A program made the translations under genes and the position numbers. Under the pieces are notes generated by a model. The model did no database searches and was not told the origin of the DNA. It was given only the letters and a program-made list of their open reading frames with translations. From Dehalococcoidia bacterium (lineage in GTDB: Bacteria > Chloroflexota > Dehalococcoidia > Dehalococcoidales > W693): DNA of 7,039 nt. Location of the stretch: NCBI GenBank assembly GCA_011170385.1, contig DUFE01000074.1, positions 1 through 7,039 on the forward strand. Direction: 5' to 3'. Of the stretch, positions 1 through 6,357 are shown piece after piece (positions within the stretch are counted from its first letter, which is position 1; every line of letters begins with the position of its first letter).

Positions 1-1034
1 ATCTTCTGCAAGCGTTCCCTTTTTACTACAGCTCTCACCTGCCCTGACATCCCTGCCGCCTCTGTGCCGGGGCGGGGGGAGTAAGGAAAGACGTGAATGC
101 GGGCGAAACCCGTATTCCTGCAGAAGCCGTAGCTTTCATCGAATTCTTCATCCGTCTCGCTGGGAAAGCCGACGATAACATCGGTGGTTATGGCGGCATT
201 TGGCACCATCGAGCGAATCAGAGACACGGCTTTGAGATAGTCTGCAGTAGTATAGTGACGCTTCATCCGCTGAAGGACATCGTCACTACCGCTTTGAAGG
301 GAGAGGTGAAAGTGTGGGCACAGCCTCTTATCCTTCCATAAAGTTATTAGTTCCCGGTTTATTTCATTCGGTTGGAGTGAAGACAGCCTCAATCGCTGAA
401 TACATGTTTCAGATAGTATCCGCCCTATCAATCCTGCCAGATTCAATCCATCACACCGATAGGCGCCGATTTCAGTGCCTGTCAGCACCGCCTCTTTATA
501 ACCGGCGGAGATCCTCACCCCGATTTCAGATATAATGCTTTCCGCTAAAAAGCTGCGCTCCCTACCCCATACCAGCGGCACGATGCAGTAGGAGCAGAAT
601 CGGTTGCAGCCGTCCTGAACCCTTATAAAAGTGCGGTTTCTGAATCCATCACGGTTTTCGTCTTTCCCCTTAAGATAGCCGTATTCTGCCAGCAATTCGG
701 GCAGGCGCATTTTGGCATCGTTACCCAGCACCAACCTGACGCCTTCGATAGCTGCCAGCTCATTTGCGGCTCGCTGGGTATAGCAGCCGATAGCAACAAT
801 AACCGCATCCGGGTTGCGGCGATGAGTCAACCTTAACAGATGGCGTGACTTACGGTCGGCGATATGGGTAACGGTGCAGGTATTGACGATGTATATATCA
901 GCTTCAGCCACCGATGATACCCTTCGTAGCCCTACCTCAACTAACCTATCTGCCAGTAGCTCTGTCTCCGCCTGGTTTAGCTTGCAGCCGAGCGTGTCTA
1001 GGGCAATGTTAATAATCCCATCCTCTTCGCTCAA
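1..1034 (-). CDS. mtaB: tRNA (N6-threonylcarbamoyladenosine(37)-C2)-methylthiotransferase MtaB, 3' end beyond the window
   Basis: This is a radical-SAM methylthiotransferase that would add a methylthio group to t6A37 of ANN-decoding tRNAs in the cytoplasm, giving ms2t6A. About 344 residues are visible, with no frameshift across the whole stretch. The N-terminal MTTase domain has the three cysteines of the auxiliary 4Fe-4S cluster: C17 in LGCKLNQAETE, C53 in NTCTVT and C84 in GCYTQ. The radical-SAM CxxxCxxC motif is CNRFCSYC (C143, C147, C150). Further on are SLQSGSDDVLQRMKR and DVIVGFPSETDEEF (near residue 285), both typical of the family. The LGCK..N..ETE and NTCTVT wording points to MtaB rather than MiaB or RimO. 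The start is TTG at 1034: an in-frame TAA lies two codons upstream, and AGAGG sits 8 nt before the TTG. The C-terminal TRAM domain and the stop lie outside the window. It is divergent from fabF. Family call is firm; exact tRNA substrate is by homology. Confidence 0.93.
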   Translation of the reverse strand, partial: MSEEDGIINIALDTLGCKLNQAETELLADRLVEVGLRRVSSVAEADIYIVNTCTVTHIADRKSRHLLRLTHRRNPDAVIVAIGCYTQRAANELAAIEGVRLVLGNDAKMRLPELLAEYGYLKGKDENRDGFRNRTFIRVQDGCNRFCSYCIVPLVWGRERSFLAESIISEIGVRISAGYKEAVLTGTEIGAYRCDGLNLAGLIGRILSETCIQRLRLSSLQPNEINRELITLWKDKRLCPHFHLSLQSGSDDVLQRMKRHYTTADYLKAVSLIRSMVPNAAITTDVIVGFPSETDEEFDESYGFCRNTGFARIHVFPYSPRPGTEAAGMSGQVRAVVKRERLQK

Positions 1035-1042
1035 TTTTTATA

Positions 1043-1047
1043 CCTCT
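1043..1047 (-). promoter_or_regulatory. Ribosome binding site deciding the TTG start of mtaB
   Basis: The minus strand reads AGAGG 8 nt before the TTG codon at 1034. Since a TAA lies in frame two codons before that TTG, no longer start is possible, and the next ATG in the frame is far inside the conserved domain. This makes TTG the best start. Confidence 0.7.
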
Positions 1048-1055
1048 ACAATCAA

Positions 1056-1064
1056 ATTATAGCA
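1056..1064 (-). promoter_or_regulatory. Extended -10 promoter element for mtaB
   Basis: The minus strand reads TGC followed by TATAAT, a perfect -10 hexamer (1061 down to 1056) with the TG of an extended -10. At 17 bp spacing I see no good -35 hexamer, which fits an extended -10 promoter. The expected transcript start near 1049 would leave a leader of only about 15 nt, just enough to hold the AGAGG site. Predicted from sequence only. Confidence 0.6.
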
Positions 1065-1135
1065 AACGCCCCTTTTACAGGCTATGTGTTGTTTTTTTAA
1101 TCGTGTATGTTTAACAAAACAATCCAATATCCCCT

Positions 1136-1161
1136 TTACCCACCTTCGTTCTTGCGGGTAA
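1136..1161. promoter_or_regulatory. Inverted repeat TTACCC-N14-GGGTAA, possible operator
   Basis: Two perfect 6-bp arms (1136-1141 and 1156-1161) are separated by 14 bp in the divergent mtaB/fabF region. The right arm overlaps the candidate -35 hexamer of fabF at 1152-1157, so a protein bound here could affect fabF transcription. Six-base arms can arise by chance, and no regulator gene lies nearby. Confidence 0.25.
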
Positions 1162-1180
1162 GATGAATTTATGATATAAA
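1152..1180 (+). promoter_or_regulatory. Candidate sigma-70-type promoter for fabF-recJ-plsY
   Basis: TTGCGG (1152-1157) and TATAAA (1175-1180) are separated by 17 bp. The -10 matches consensus in five of six positions, the -35 in only three. A transcript start near 1187 would give a leader of about 22 nt before the fabF ATG at 1209, and that leader has no Shine-Dalgarno-like purine run. Confidence 0.45.
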
Positions 1181-1208
1181 TATCACAGTTTATTATCCAG
1201 CTATAATT

Positions 1209-2462
1209 ATGTCAAATCCTAATAATAGGGTCGTCGTTACCGGCATCGGCATTGTAAGCCCGCTGGGATTGGATACCGCTACCACTTGGGCAAACCTTAT
1301 AGCCGGCAACTCCGGCATTGATTACGTCACCCTTTTCGATGCCGAATCCCTCGATACCAGGTTCGGCGGTGAAGTTAAGAGTTTCAACGCTGCCGACTAC
1401 ATGAGCCCCAAAGAAGTCCGTCATACAGACCGCTTTACTCAACTGGCAGTCGCCGCCAGCCGCGAGGCTATAGATCAATCGGGTATACTGGTTGATTCAG
1501 GCAATCAGGACGACTTCGGTGTTTTTATCGGCAGCGGTATCGGCGGTTTGAGCACCCTTTTCGAACAAACGAAGGTATTGCTGGACCGCGGTCCGGGCAG
1601 AATCACCCCCTTCCTAGTACCGATGATGATTTCCGATATGGCTGCCGCCCAAGTGTCGATCTCACTTGGGCTCAAGGGGCCAAACCTTTGCACCACATCC
1701 GCCTGCTCCAGTGGTGCCGATGCTATCGGCGCTGCCTATGAGATGATAAAGCACGACGAAGCCAGAGCTATGCTTGCCGGTGGCAGCGAATCCATCATGA
1801 ACCAGCTCGGTTTCGCCGCCTTCAACGCTCTTAAAGCACTTTCCACAAGAAACAGCGAGCCTAAACTGGCTTCCCGCCCCTTCGATACCGAAAGGGACGG
1901 CTTCGTTATCAGCGAGGGCGCTGCCGTTCTGGTACTGGAGAACTTAAACCACGCACGGAAACGAGGGGCGGAGATTCTGGCTGAAATTCTTGCCTACGGA
2001 GCCAGCGCCGATGCCTTCCATATTACCCAACCTATCGAGAACGGGGAAGGCGCCGCCAGAGCCATAAAGACGGCTCTGAAGAGAGCCGACATCGGCATCG
2101 ACGGTATCGACTACATTAACGCTCACGGCACCTCGACACAACTTAACGACAGAATGGAGACAGAGGCGATAAAGTCCGTCTTTGGTGAGCATGCTTATAC
2201 CACCCCGGTAAGCTCTACCAAGTCTATGACCGGGCATATGATAGGCGGAGCCGGCGCCATTGAAGCCTCCTTCTGCATACTTGCCATCCGCAACGGCATC
2301 ATCCCACCAACGATAAACCTGGTCAATCCCGATCCCGACTGCGATCTTGATTACGTGCCTAACGAAGCCCGCCATACCGAAGTCAATATCGCCCTGTCAA
2401 ATTCCTTCGGCTTCGGCGGGCACAACTCGACACTGATATTGGGACGATACAGCGAGGCATAA
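1209..2462 (+). CDS. fabF: Beta-ketoacyl-[acyl-carrier-protein] synthase II (FabF, KAS II)
   Basis: This condensing enzyme would elongate acyl-ACP with malonyl-ACP in cytoplasmic type II fatty-acid synthesis. The protein has 417 residues, close to the usual 410-415. The two thiolase-fold halves are complete. The active-site nucleophile is C166 in TSACSSG. The catalytic histidines are H306 (NAHGTST) and H343 (STKSMTGH), with K338 between them. The gating loop GFGG is at 401-404 after NSF. The N-terminus RVVVTGIGIVSPLG is the normal KAS II start, which supports ATG at 1209, but no Shine-Dalgarno sequence precedes it. It is first in a probable operon and stops 2 nt before recJ. There is no acpP, fabD or fabG beside it, so this is a stand-alone copy, possibly a paralogue of one in a fab cluster elsewhere. 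KAS I (FabB) or a polyketide-type KS is less likely, given the length and motifs. Confidence 0.95.
   Translation: MSNPNNRVVVTGIGIVSPLGLDTATTWANLIAGNSGIDYVTLFDAESLDTRFGGEVKSFNAADYMSPKEVRHTDRFTQLAVAASREAIDQSGILVDSGNQDDFGVFIGSGIGGLSTLFEQTKVLLDRGPGRITPFLVPMMISDMAAAQVSISLGLKGPNLCTTSACSSGADAIGAAYEMIKHDEARAMLAGGSESIMNQLGFAAFNALKALSTRNSEPKLASRPFDTERDGFVISEGAAVLVLENLNHARKRGAEILAEILAYGASADAFHITQPIENGEGAARAIKTALKRADIGIDGIDYINAHGTSTQLNDRMETEAIKSVFGEHAYTTPVSSTKSMTGHMIGGAGAIEASFCILAIRNGIIPPTINLVNPDPDCDLDYVPNEARHTEVNIALSNSFGFGGHNSTLILGRYSEA
2454..2457 (+). promoter_or_regulatory. Ribosome binding site for the TTG start of recJ
   Basis: GAGG, inside the last codons of fabF, lies 7 nt before TTG at 2465. This spacing supports the unusual start codon and suggests that recJ translation is coupled to the end of fabF translation. 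Confidence 0.6.
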
Positions 2463-2464
2463 GC

Positions 2465-4150
2465 TTGAACCACCTGCGCTGGAACATCCTGACGACCATA
2501 CCCGCCGACCACCCCATCAACAGTTACGGTTTTTCGAGCCTAATCGCACAGCTGCTATATAACCGTGGCGTCACCGAACCGTCGCAGATAGAGCAGTTTC
2601 TTAAAGCGGATAGCCGTCTGTCCGGCGATCCCTGGCTGATACCCGATATGCACCAGGCGGTAACCAGAACCTACCGGGCTCTGCTTTCCGGGGAGCACAT
2701 CGCCGTCTATGGAGACTTCGACGCCGATGGTATCACCGGCACCGCCCTGCTGGTACAAGGTCTTGAAGCGCTGGGCGGCAACATCACCCCGTACATACCC
2801 CACCGCCTGGAGGAGGGGCACGGCCTTAACTCTGCCGCTTTAGAGTATCTTCAGCAAGATGGCGCCAGCCTGGTTATCAGCGTGGACTGTGGTATCACCG
2901 GTATATCGCAGACTGCGAAGGCTAAGAAGAAGGGGTTGGATATAATTATTACCGACCATCACACCCCTCTTGAAGAGCTACCTCCAGCCATAGCTAACAT
3001 CGACCCCAAGAGAGCCGATTCGGACTACCCCTTTTCGGATCTCGCTGGTGTCGGTGTCGCTTTTAAATTCTTGCAGGCGCTGTACCAGAGTATGGGCAGG
3101 GAGGCACAACTTAATGGTTTCCTCGACCTGGTGGCACTGGGCACCGTAGCTGATATGATGCCGCTACTGGGGGAGAACCGCTACCTGGTGAAGCAGGGAC
3201 TTAATCTTATTAACACCCAGCCCCGGCCCGGCATCAGGGAGATGGCGCTTCTTGCCGGAATAACCACGGATAACCTTAACACGGATGACATTTCCTGGAT
3301 ACTGGCGCCGCGTTTAAACGCCACCGGCAGGCTGGAGCACGCCCTTTCGAGCTACAAACTGATGATAACCGATTCAGAGGACGAAGCCCGGCAGATAGCT
3401 ATGGTACTGGAGGAGAAAAATGCGGAGCGCCAGCGCCTGACCATCAAAGCCCTGTCCAAAGCCAGGGAGCAGATTCTGGGCAGGGGGATAACACCCATAC
3501 TTATTGCCAGCGATAATGATTACCCCGCGGGCATAATCGGGCTGGTAGCCGGCAGGCTGACTGATGAGTTCTACCGCCCGTCGTTGGTCATCAGGACCGG
3601 CGACAGCCACAGCAGCGGCAGCTGCCGCAGCATCCCAGAGTTCAACATAATTCAGGCGCTCAACTACTGCCGCAACCTGTTCAGCCGCTTCGGTGGTCAC
3701 GCACGTGCAGCCGGTTTCACTCTGCCGACCAAGAACCTGCCCTACCTGGAGCAACAGCTACGACAAATGGCAGCTAAGGAGCTGGCAGGCATAGACCTGC
3801 GGCCCAGGCTGGACATAGACGCGCGAACGACGCTACACCAGCTCAGGGGTAATACCTATAAATCAATTCAGGAGCTAGCTCCCTTCGGTCAGGGCAATCA
3901 GCCGCCTGTCTTTATCAGCCAGCATGTTGAGGTTGCCGATTGCCAGTCGATGGGCAACAACGGGGAACACTTAAGGCTGAAGTTGAAGCAGAACGGCGTT
4001 ACCTGGGACGCCGTCGCTTTTAGGCTGGGCAATTGCCTATCCGAAGTGCATTCCTTCATCGATATAGTTTATAATCTAAAGCTGGAGCAGTGGTGCGGCC
4101 AAGAAAGGCTGCGGCTCAACATTTTAGACTTCGCCCCTGCCAACCAATAG
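2465..4150 (+). CDS. recJ: Single-stranded-DNA-specific 5'-3' exonuclease RecJ
   Basis: RecJ is a cytoplasmic DHH-family nuclease acting in RecF-pathway recombination, mismatch repair and base excision repair. The 561 residues match the usual length (577 in E. coli). Metal-binding motifs appear in order: YGDFDADG (D84, D86, D88), VDCGI (D141), TDHH (D164-H165-H166) and ALGTVADMMPL (D229). The linking region contains LNATGRLEHA near 284-293. The DHHA1 domain ends in GGHARAAGFTL (410-420). A C-terminal OB-fold segment starts around 450 and includes the typical LAPFGQGNQPPVF (471-483). All core residues are present, so it should be active. It starts with TTG 2 nt after the fabF stop, with GAGG upstream. 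plsY follows after 28 nt. Neither neighbour is a repair gene, so the grouping with lipid genes looks like shared transcription rather than shared function. Confidence 0.95.
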   Translation: MNHLRWNILTTIPADHPINSYGFSSLIAQLLYNRGVTEPSQIEQFLKADSRLSGDPWLIPDMHQAVTRTYRALLSGEHIAVYGDFDADGITGTALLVQGLEALGGNITPYIPHRLEEGHGLNSAALEYLQQDGASLVISVDCGITGISQTAKAKKKGLDIIITDHHTPLEELPPAIANIDPKRADSDYPFSDLAGVGVAFKFLQALYQSMGREAQLNGFLDLVALGTVADMMPLLGENRYLVKQGLNLINTQPRPGIREMALLAGITTDNLNTDDISWILAPRLNATGRLEHALSSYKLMITDSEDEARQIAMVLEEKNAERQRLTIKALSKAREQILGRGITPILIASDNDYPAGIIGLVAGRLTDEFYRPSLVIRTGDSHSSGSCRSIPEFNIIQALNYCRNLFSRFGGHARAAGFTLPTKNLPYLEQQLRQMAAKELAGIDLRPRLDIDARTTLHQLRGNTYKSIQELAPFGQGNQPPVFISQHVEVADCQSMGNNGEHLRLKLKQNGVTWDAVAFRLGNCLSEVHSFIDIVYNLKLEQWCGQERLRLNILDFAPANQ

Positions 4151-4178
4151 TTACTAAATTATTCAAAGGACAATTAAT

Positions 4179-4808
4179 ATGACAAACGAACCGCTGGCAA
4201 TCGCCATCGTTATCATTGCTGCCTATCTGCTCGGCTCCATCCCTTCGGCATATATCATTGGGCGTCTGGTAAAGGGGATAGATATCCGCCAAGTGGGCAG
4301 CCGCAATATGGGGGCGATGAATACCTTCTATAATGTTGGTATAGCCTCCGGTGCAACGGTTCTGGCGGTGGATATTGGTAAGGGAGCTGCCGCTATCGCC
4401 CTCGCCCAGTGGCTATCTGATTCGAACATGGTTATGTTCTTCGCCGGCGTCACTGCGGTGCTGGGACATAACTTCCCGGTGTGGCTGGGTTTTAAGGGAG
4501 GCAAGGGAGGGGCGCCACTCATCGGTACGCTTATCTTCCTGATGCCCTGGGGTATACCCATCGGCTTATCTATATTTCTGCTGCTTCTGCTGGTTATCCG
4601 CTTTCCGACCTTAAGCTATGGCATTGCTCTGCTTTGTTTCCCTTTCATCGCCTGGTTGATATACCACCGCGGAGATTACGTTATATACTCATCTCTAATG
4701 CTGCTGATTCCCTTTGTCAGCTACATCCCTAGGATAAAAGAGATGCGCACCAAAAGCGGTAGTTGGGGCAGGGTTATCAAGCGCCGCAATATTAAAGACA
4801 GGTTTTAA
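4179..4808 (+). CDS. plsY: Acyl-phosphate:glycerol-3-phosphate acyltransferase PlsY, variant motifs
   Basis: PlsY is an integral membrane enzyme that transfers an acyl group from acyl-phosphate (made by PlsX) to glycerol-3-phosphate, giving lysophosphatidate, the first step of phospholipid synthesis. The 209 residues fit the family and contain several hydrophobic spans (roughly 5-29, 54-80, 86-103, 112-138, 142-161, 166-183) and a basic tail. Motif 1 reads GSIPSAYIIGRLVKGIDIRQVGSRNMGAMN with the GSxN at 40-43. Motif 2 is GHNFPVWLGFKGGKGGAP (96-113). Two spots differ from the usual GATN and GGKGVAT, giving GAMN and GGKGGAP. Start is ATG at 4179 with AAAGGA 8 nt upstream, and it lies 28 nt after recJ. 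No plsX is visible. It could be one of several PlsY-like paralogues with altered substrate choice. The family is certain; the exact acyl donor is inferred. Confidence 0.88.
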   Translation: MTNEPLAIAIVIIAAYLLGSIPSAYIIGRLVKGIDIRQVGSRNMGAMNTFYNVGIASGATVLAVDIGKGAAAIALAQWLSDSNMVMFFAGVTAVLGHNFPVWLGFKGGKGGAPLIGTLIFLMPWGIPIGLSIFLLLLLVIRFPTLSYGIALLCFPFIAWLIYHRGDYVIYSSLMLLIPFVSYIPRIKEMRTKSGSWGRVIKRRNIKDRF

Positions 4809-4825
4809 AAAAGCTTTGCAGCCTG

Positions 4826-5335
4826 CTATTTCCCGGATTTATCCCGGTATCTTTGCTGCGCTTTGGCGATAATCCTTAAAGCTTTATTCCTATCCCCTTC
4901 CCAGCCCTCGACCCCGGTTTTTTTCTCCTCCAGGTCTTTATACACGGTAAAGAAGTGCTCTATTTCCTTCAGCAGGTGCGGTGGGACGTCCTCCAAGGTC
5001 TCTATGTGGTTCCACAACGGATCAGCCACCGGCACGCACAGTATCTTTTCATCCGGTCCCTTCTCATCATGCATCTTGAACAGGCCTACCGGCTTAACCG
5101 TCATAAGGCAGCCGGGGAATGTCGGTTCCCCTACCAGAACCAGGGCATCCAGCGGATCTCCGTCTTCTGCCAGTGTCTCGGGGAAAAAGCCGTAATCACT
5201 GGGATAATGCACCGCCGAGAACAGCATGCGGTCGAATCTCATTACATTCTTCTCTTTATCATACTCGTACTTATTACGGCTTCCTTTAGGTATTTCAATA
5301 AGCACATCAAAGACCCTTTCACTCTCTTTTTCCAT
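4826..5335 (-). CDS. ppa: Inorganic pyrophosphatase, family I
   Basis: This soluble cytoplasmic enzyme hydrolyses pyrophosphate to phosphate and so pulls forward nucleic-acid, tRNA-charging and lipid-precursor reactions. From ATG at 5335 it has 169 residues, within the normal 160-180. The family I signature DGDPLD is at 58-63 (D58, D60, D63). Other active-site positions are visible: EIPKGSRNKYEYD at 14-26 (E14, K17, R20, K22, E24), YPSDYGF (44-50), D90 and D95 around MHDEKGPDEK, and Y132-K133 in VYKDLEEKK. The frame also allows TTG at 5344, but that codon touches the GGAGG site directly, while ATG at 5335 lies 9 nt from it. The gene overlaps the lgt stop by 17 nt, so it is likely co-transcribed and translationally coupled with lgt. 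Its 3' end is 17 bp from the plsY stop. No regulatory CBS domain is present. Confidence 0.95.
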   Translation of the reverse strand: MEKESERVFDVLIEIPKGSRNKYEYDKEKNVMRFDRMLFSAVHYPSDYGFFPETLAEDGDPLDALVLVGEPTFPGCLMTVKPVGLFKMHDEKGPDEKILCVPVADPLWNHIETLEDVPPHLLKEIEHFFTVYKDLEEKKTGVEGWEGDRNKALRIIAKAQQRYRDKSGK

Positions 5336-6146
5336 TCTCCGCAACCTCCGCTTCTTCTACGATACTCCCATCGCCATTATTTCTTACGAAAAGTGCCCGC
5401 TGCCTGATCAGCAAGGCTACGATGATAGCTACCACAATGATGCCTATCACCTGCGCCTGGTGAAGCCCGAACAGAAAGTCCGTGCCATCCCTGATAAAAC
5501 CTATGCTGAATCGCCACAGCGAATATCCGCCAAGATAAACGAGAAACAGCGACCCCTCATGCTTTAGCCTCTTCTTTAATACAATCAGGGCACCAAACAA
5601 TATCAGAAGGAAAATGATTTCATAGACCTGCGTCGGATGGACGCCGCTGATGCCGAACAAATTATTGTTGGGATGTGTATAGGCTATCGCCCAGGGCAGA
5701 GAGGTTTCCGTCCCATAGCAACAGCCGTTTATAAGGCAACCCACCCGGCCAATAGCCTGCGCCAGCACAATACCCGGCGCCACCAAATCAGCGGCATAGG
5801 GAAACCTGAAACGGCTGAACCGGCTATAAATCCATATAGCCAGAGCTGCCCCCAGCACCGCCCCGTATATGGTGAGCCCTTCACCACCGATTATCTGCCC
5901 CGGGTTATGGGCGTAATAGCCCCAGCGGTCTATCACGTGAAGCAGGCGGGAGAATATTACCCCTGCTGGTATTCCCACCAGCGCCGCCGTCAGAACCGTT
6001 TCGTAGGACATGTTAGCCCCTTTACGCACCTGCCATATTGTCCACAATATCAGCACGATAACGCCCAATGCGATCATAATACCGTACCACCCTACTTCTA
6101 TGGATCCGATACGGAAAGCCACCGGGTCTATATTTATCTCGATCAT
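5319..6146 (-). CDS. lgt: Prolipoprotein diacylglyceryl transferase Lgt
   Basis: Lgt transfers the diacylglyceryl group of phosphatidylglycerol to the lipobox cysteine of prolipoproteins at the membrane, the first step of lipoprotein maturation. The 275-residue protein is close to the usual 260-290 and has about seven hydrophobic spans. Family motifs are present in order: GWYGIMIALG (19-28), GGEGLTIYGAVLG (87-99), the Lgt signature GRVGCLINGCCYG (133-145) with R134, VHPTQVYE (169-176), and a late arginine-bearing stretch WRFSIGFIRDG (211-221). The position corresponding to E. coli H103 is Y94, a change also common in Gram-positive Lgt proteins. Start is ATG at 6146 with GGAGG 4 nt upstream, a short spacing. 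An extended -10 element lies about 90 nt upstream, and ppa overlaps its stop. Three extra cysteines (C137, C142, C143) cluster in the signature. Its presence implies the organism makes lipoproteins. Confidence 0.95.
   Translation of the reverse strand: MIEINIDPVAFRIGSIEVGWYGIMIALGVIVLILWTIWQVRKGANMSYETVLTAALVGIPAGVIFSRLLHVIDRWGYYAHNPGQIIGGEGLTIYGAVLGAALAIWIYSRFSRFRFPYAADLVAPGIVLAQAIGRVGCLINGCCYGTETSLPWAIAYTHPNNNLFGISGVHPTQVYEIIFLLILFGALIVLKKRLKHEGSLFLVYLGGYSLWRFSIGFIRDGTDFLFGLHQAQVIGIIVVAIIVALLIRQRALFVRNNGDGSIVEEAEVAENGKRE
5345..5349 (-). promoter_or_regulatory. Ribosome binding site deciding the ppa start
   Basis: The minus strand reads GGAGG inside the end of lgt. Its distance to ATG at 5335 is 9 nt, whereas the alternative TTG at 5344 follows it with no gap. 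It therefore favours the ATG start. Confidence 0.75.
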
Positions 6147-6234
6147 CGTTCCTCCGTTCTTTTTCTATAAAGTGCGGCGGTGGGTATAGATAAAATAGAA
6201 GTGTGTGGTTGTTACAATCCAATGCCCGCTATAT

Positions 6235-6243
6235 ATTATAACA
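6235..6243 (-). promoter_or_regulatory. Extended -10 promoter element for lgt-ppa
   Basis: The minus strand reads TGT then TATAAT, a perfect -10 hexamer (6240 down to 6235) with an extended TG. The place of a -35 hexamer (about 6258-6263) is occupied by the end of the palindrome and reads GAGGAT, a poor match, so the TG extension probably matters. The predicted transcript start near 6228 gives a leader of about 80 nt before lgt. Confidence 0.55.
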
Positions 6244-6258
6244 ACCTCTCCCCCTTTA

Positions 6259-6286
6259 TCCTCCTTTCCTTATAAGGAAAGGAGGA
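6259..6286. repeat. Perfect 28-bp palindrome upstream of lgt
   Basis: Each half is 14 bp: TCCTCCTTTCCTTA on the left and its exact complement TAAGGAAAGGAGGA on the right, with no mismatch. In RNA it can form a 12-bp stem with a UAUA loop on either strand. It lies between the helicase stop and the lgt -10 and reaches into the -35 zone of that promoter. There is no run of T after the stem on either strand, so it is not a classic intrinsic terminator, but it may still end helicase transcripts or bind a dimeric regulator. Each arm carries a Shine-Dalgarno-like AGGAGG. Confidence 0.85.
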
Positions 6287-6334
6287 AATTATATTGTGGT
6301 TACTTCATCCTTCCAAACTACCCACCATATAATC

Positions 6335-6357
6335 GTAGTGGGCTTCGCCCACCTTAC
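6335..6357. repeat. Hairpin GTGGGC-TTC-GCCCAC with outer GTA/TAC pairs
   Basis: A 6-bp G+C-rich stem (6338-6343 with 6347-6352) closes a three-base loop. Three more pairs, GTA (6335-6337) with TAC (6355-6357), extend it past a two-base bulge. It lies about 75 bp downstream of the helicase stop and could protect or end that transcript, but it has no T-tract on either strand. Confidence 0.6.

Noticed and set aside
93..535. Two plus-strand open frames of 82 and 73 codons
   Set aside because: They lie opposite the continuous, motif-bearing mtaB frame, have no ribosome site of note and resemble no protein family; they are shadows.
623..808. Minus-strand 61-codon open frame that could suggest a separate small gene
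   Set aside because: It is another frame within mtaB. The true mtaB frame runs uninterrupted through it with conserved motifs on both sides.
1202..1207. Perfect TATAAT directly before the fabF ATG
   Set aside because: A transcript from it would start inside fabF after the ATG, there is no -35 at suitable spacing, and no in-frame start codon follows before the conserved domain.
4806..4828. Possible bidirectional terminator between plsY and ppa (AAAAGCTTT)
   Set aside because: The palindrome is very short with no stable G+C stem, and only 17 bp separate the two stops. I cannot support a terminator here.
5226..6170. Plus-strand open frames of 113 and 177 codons opposite lgt
   Set aside because: They are antisense to Lgt, whose motifs, membrane spans, start and ribosome site are all convincing; the antisense frames have no recognisable domain.
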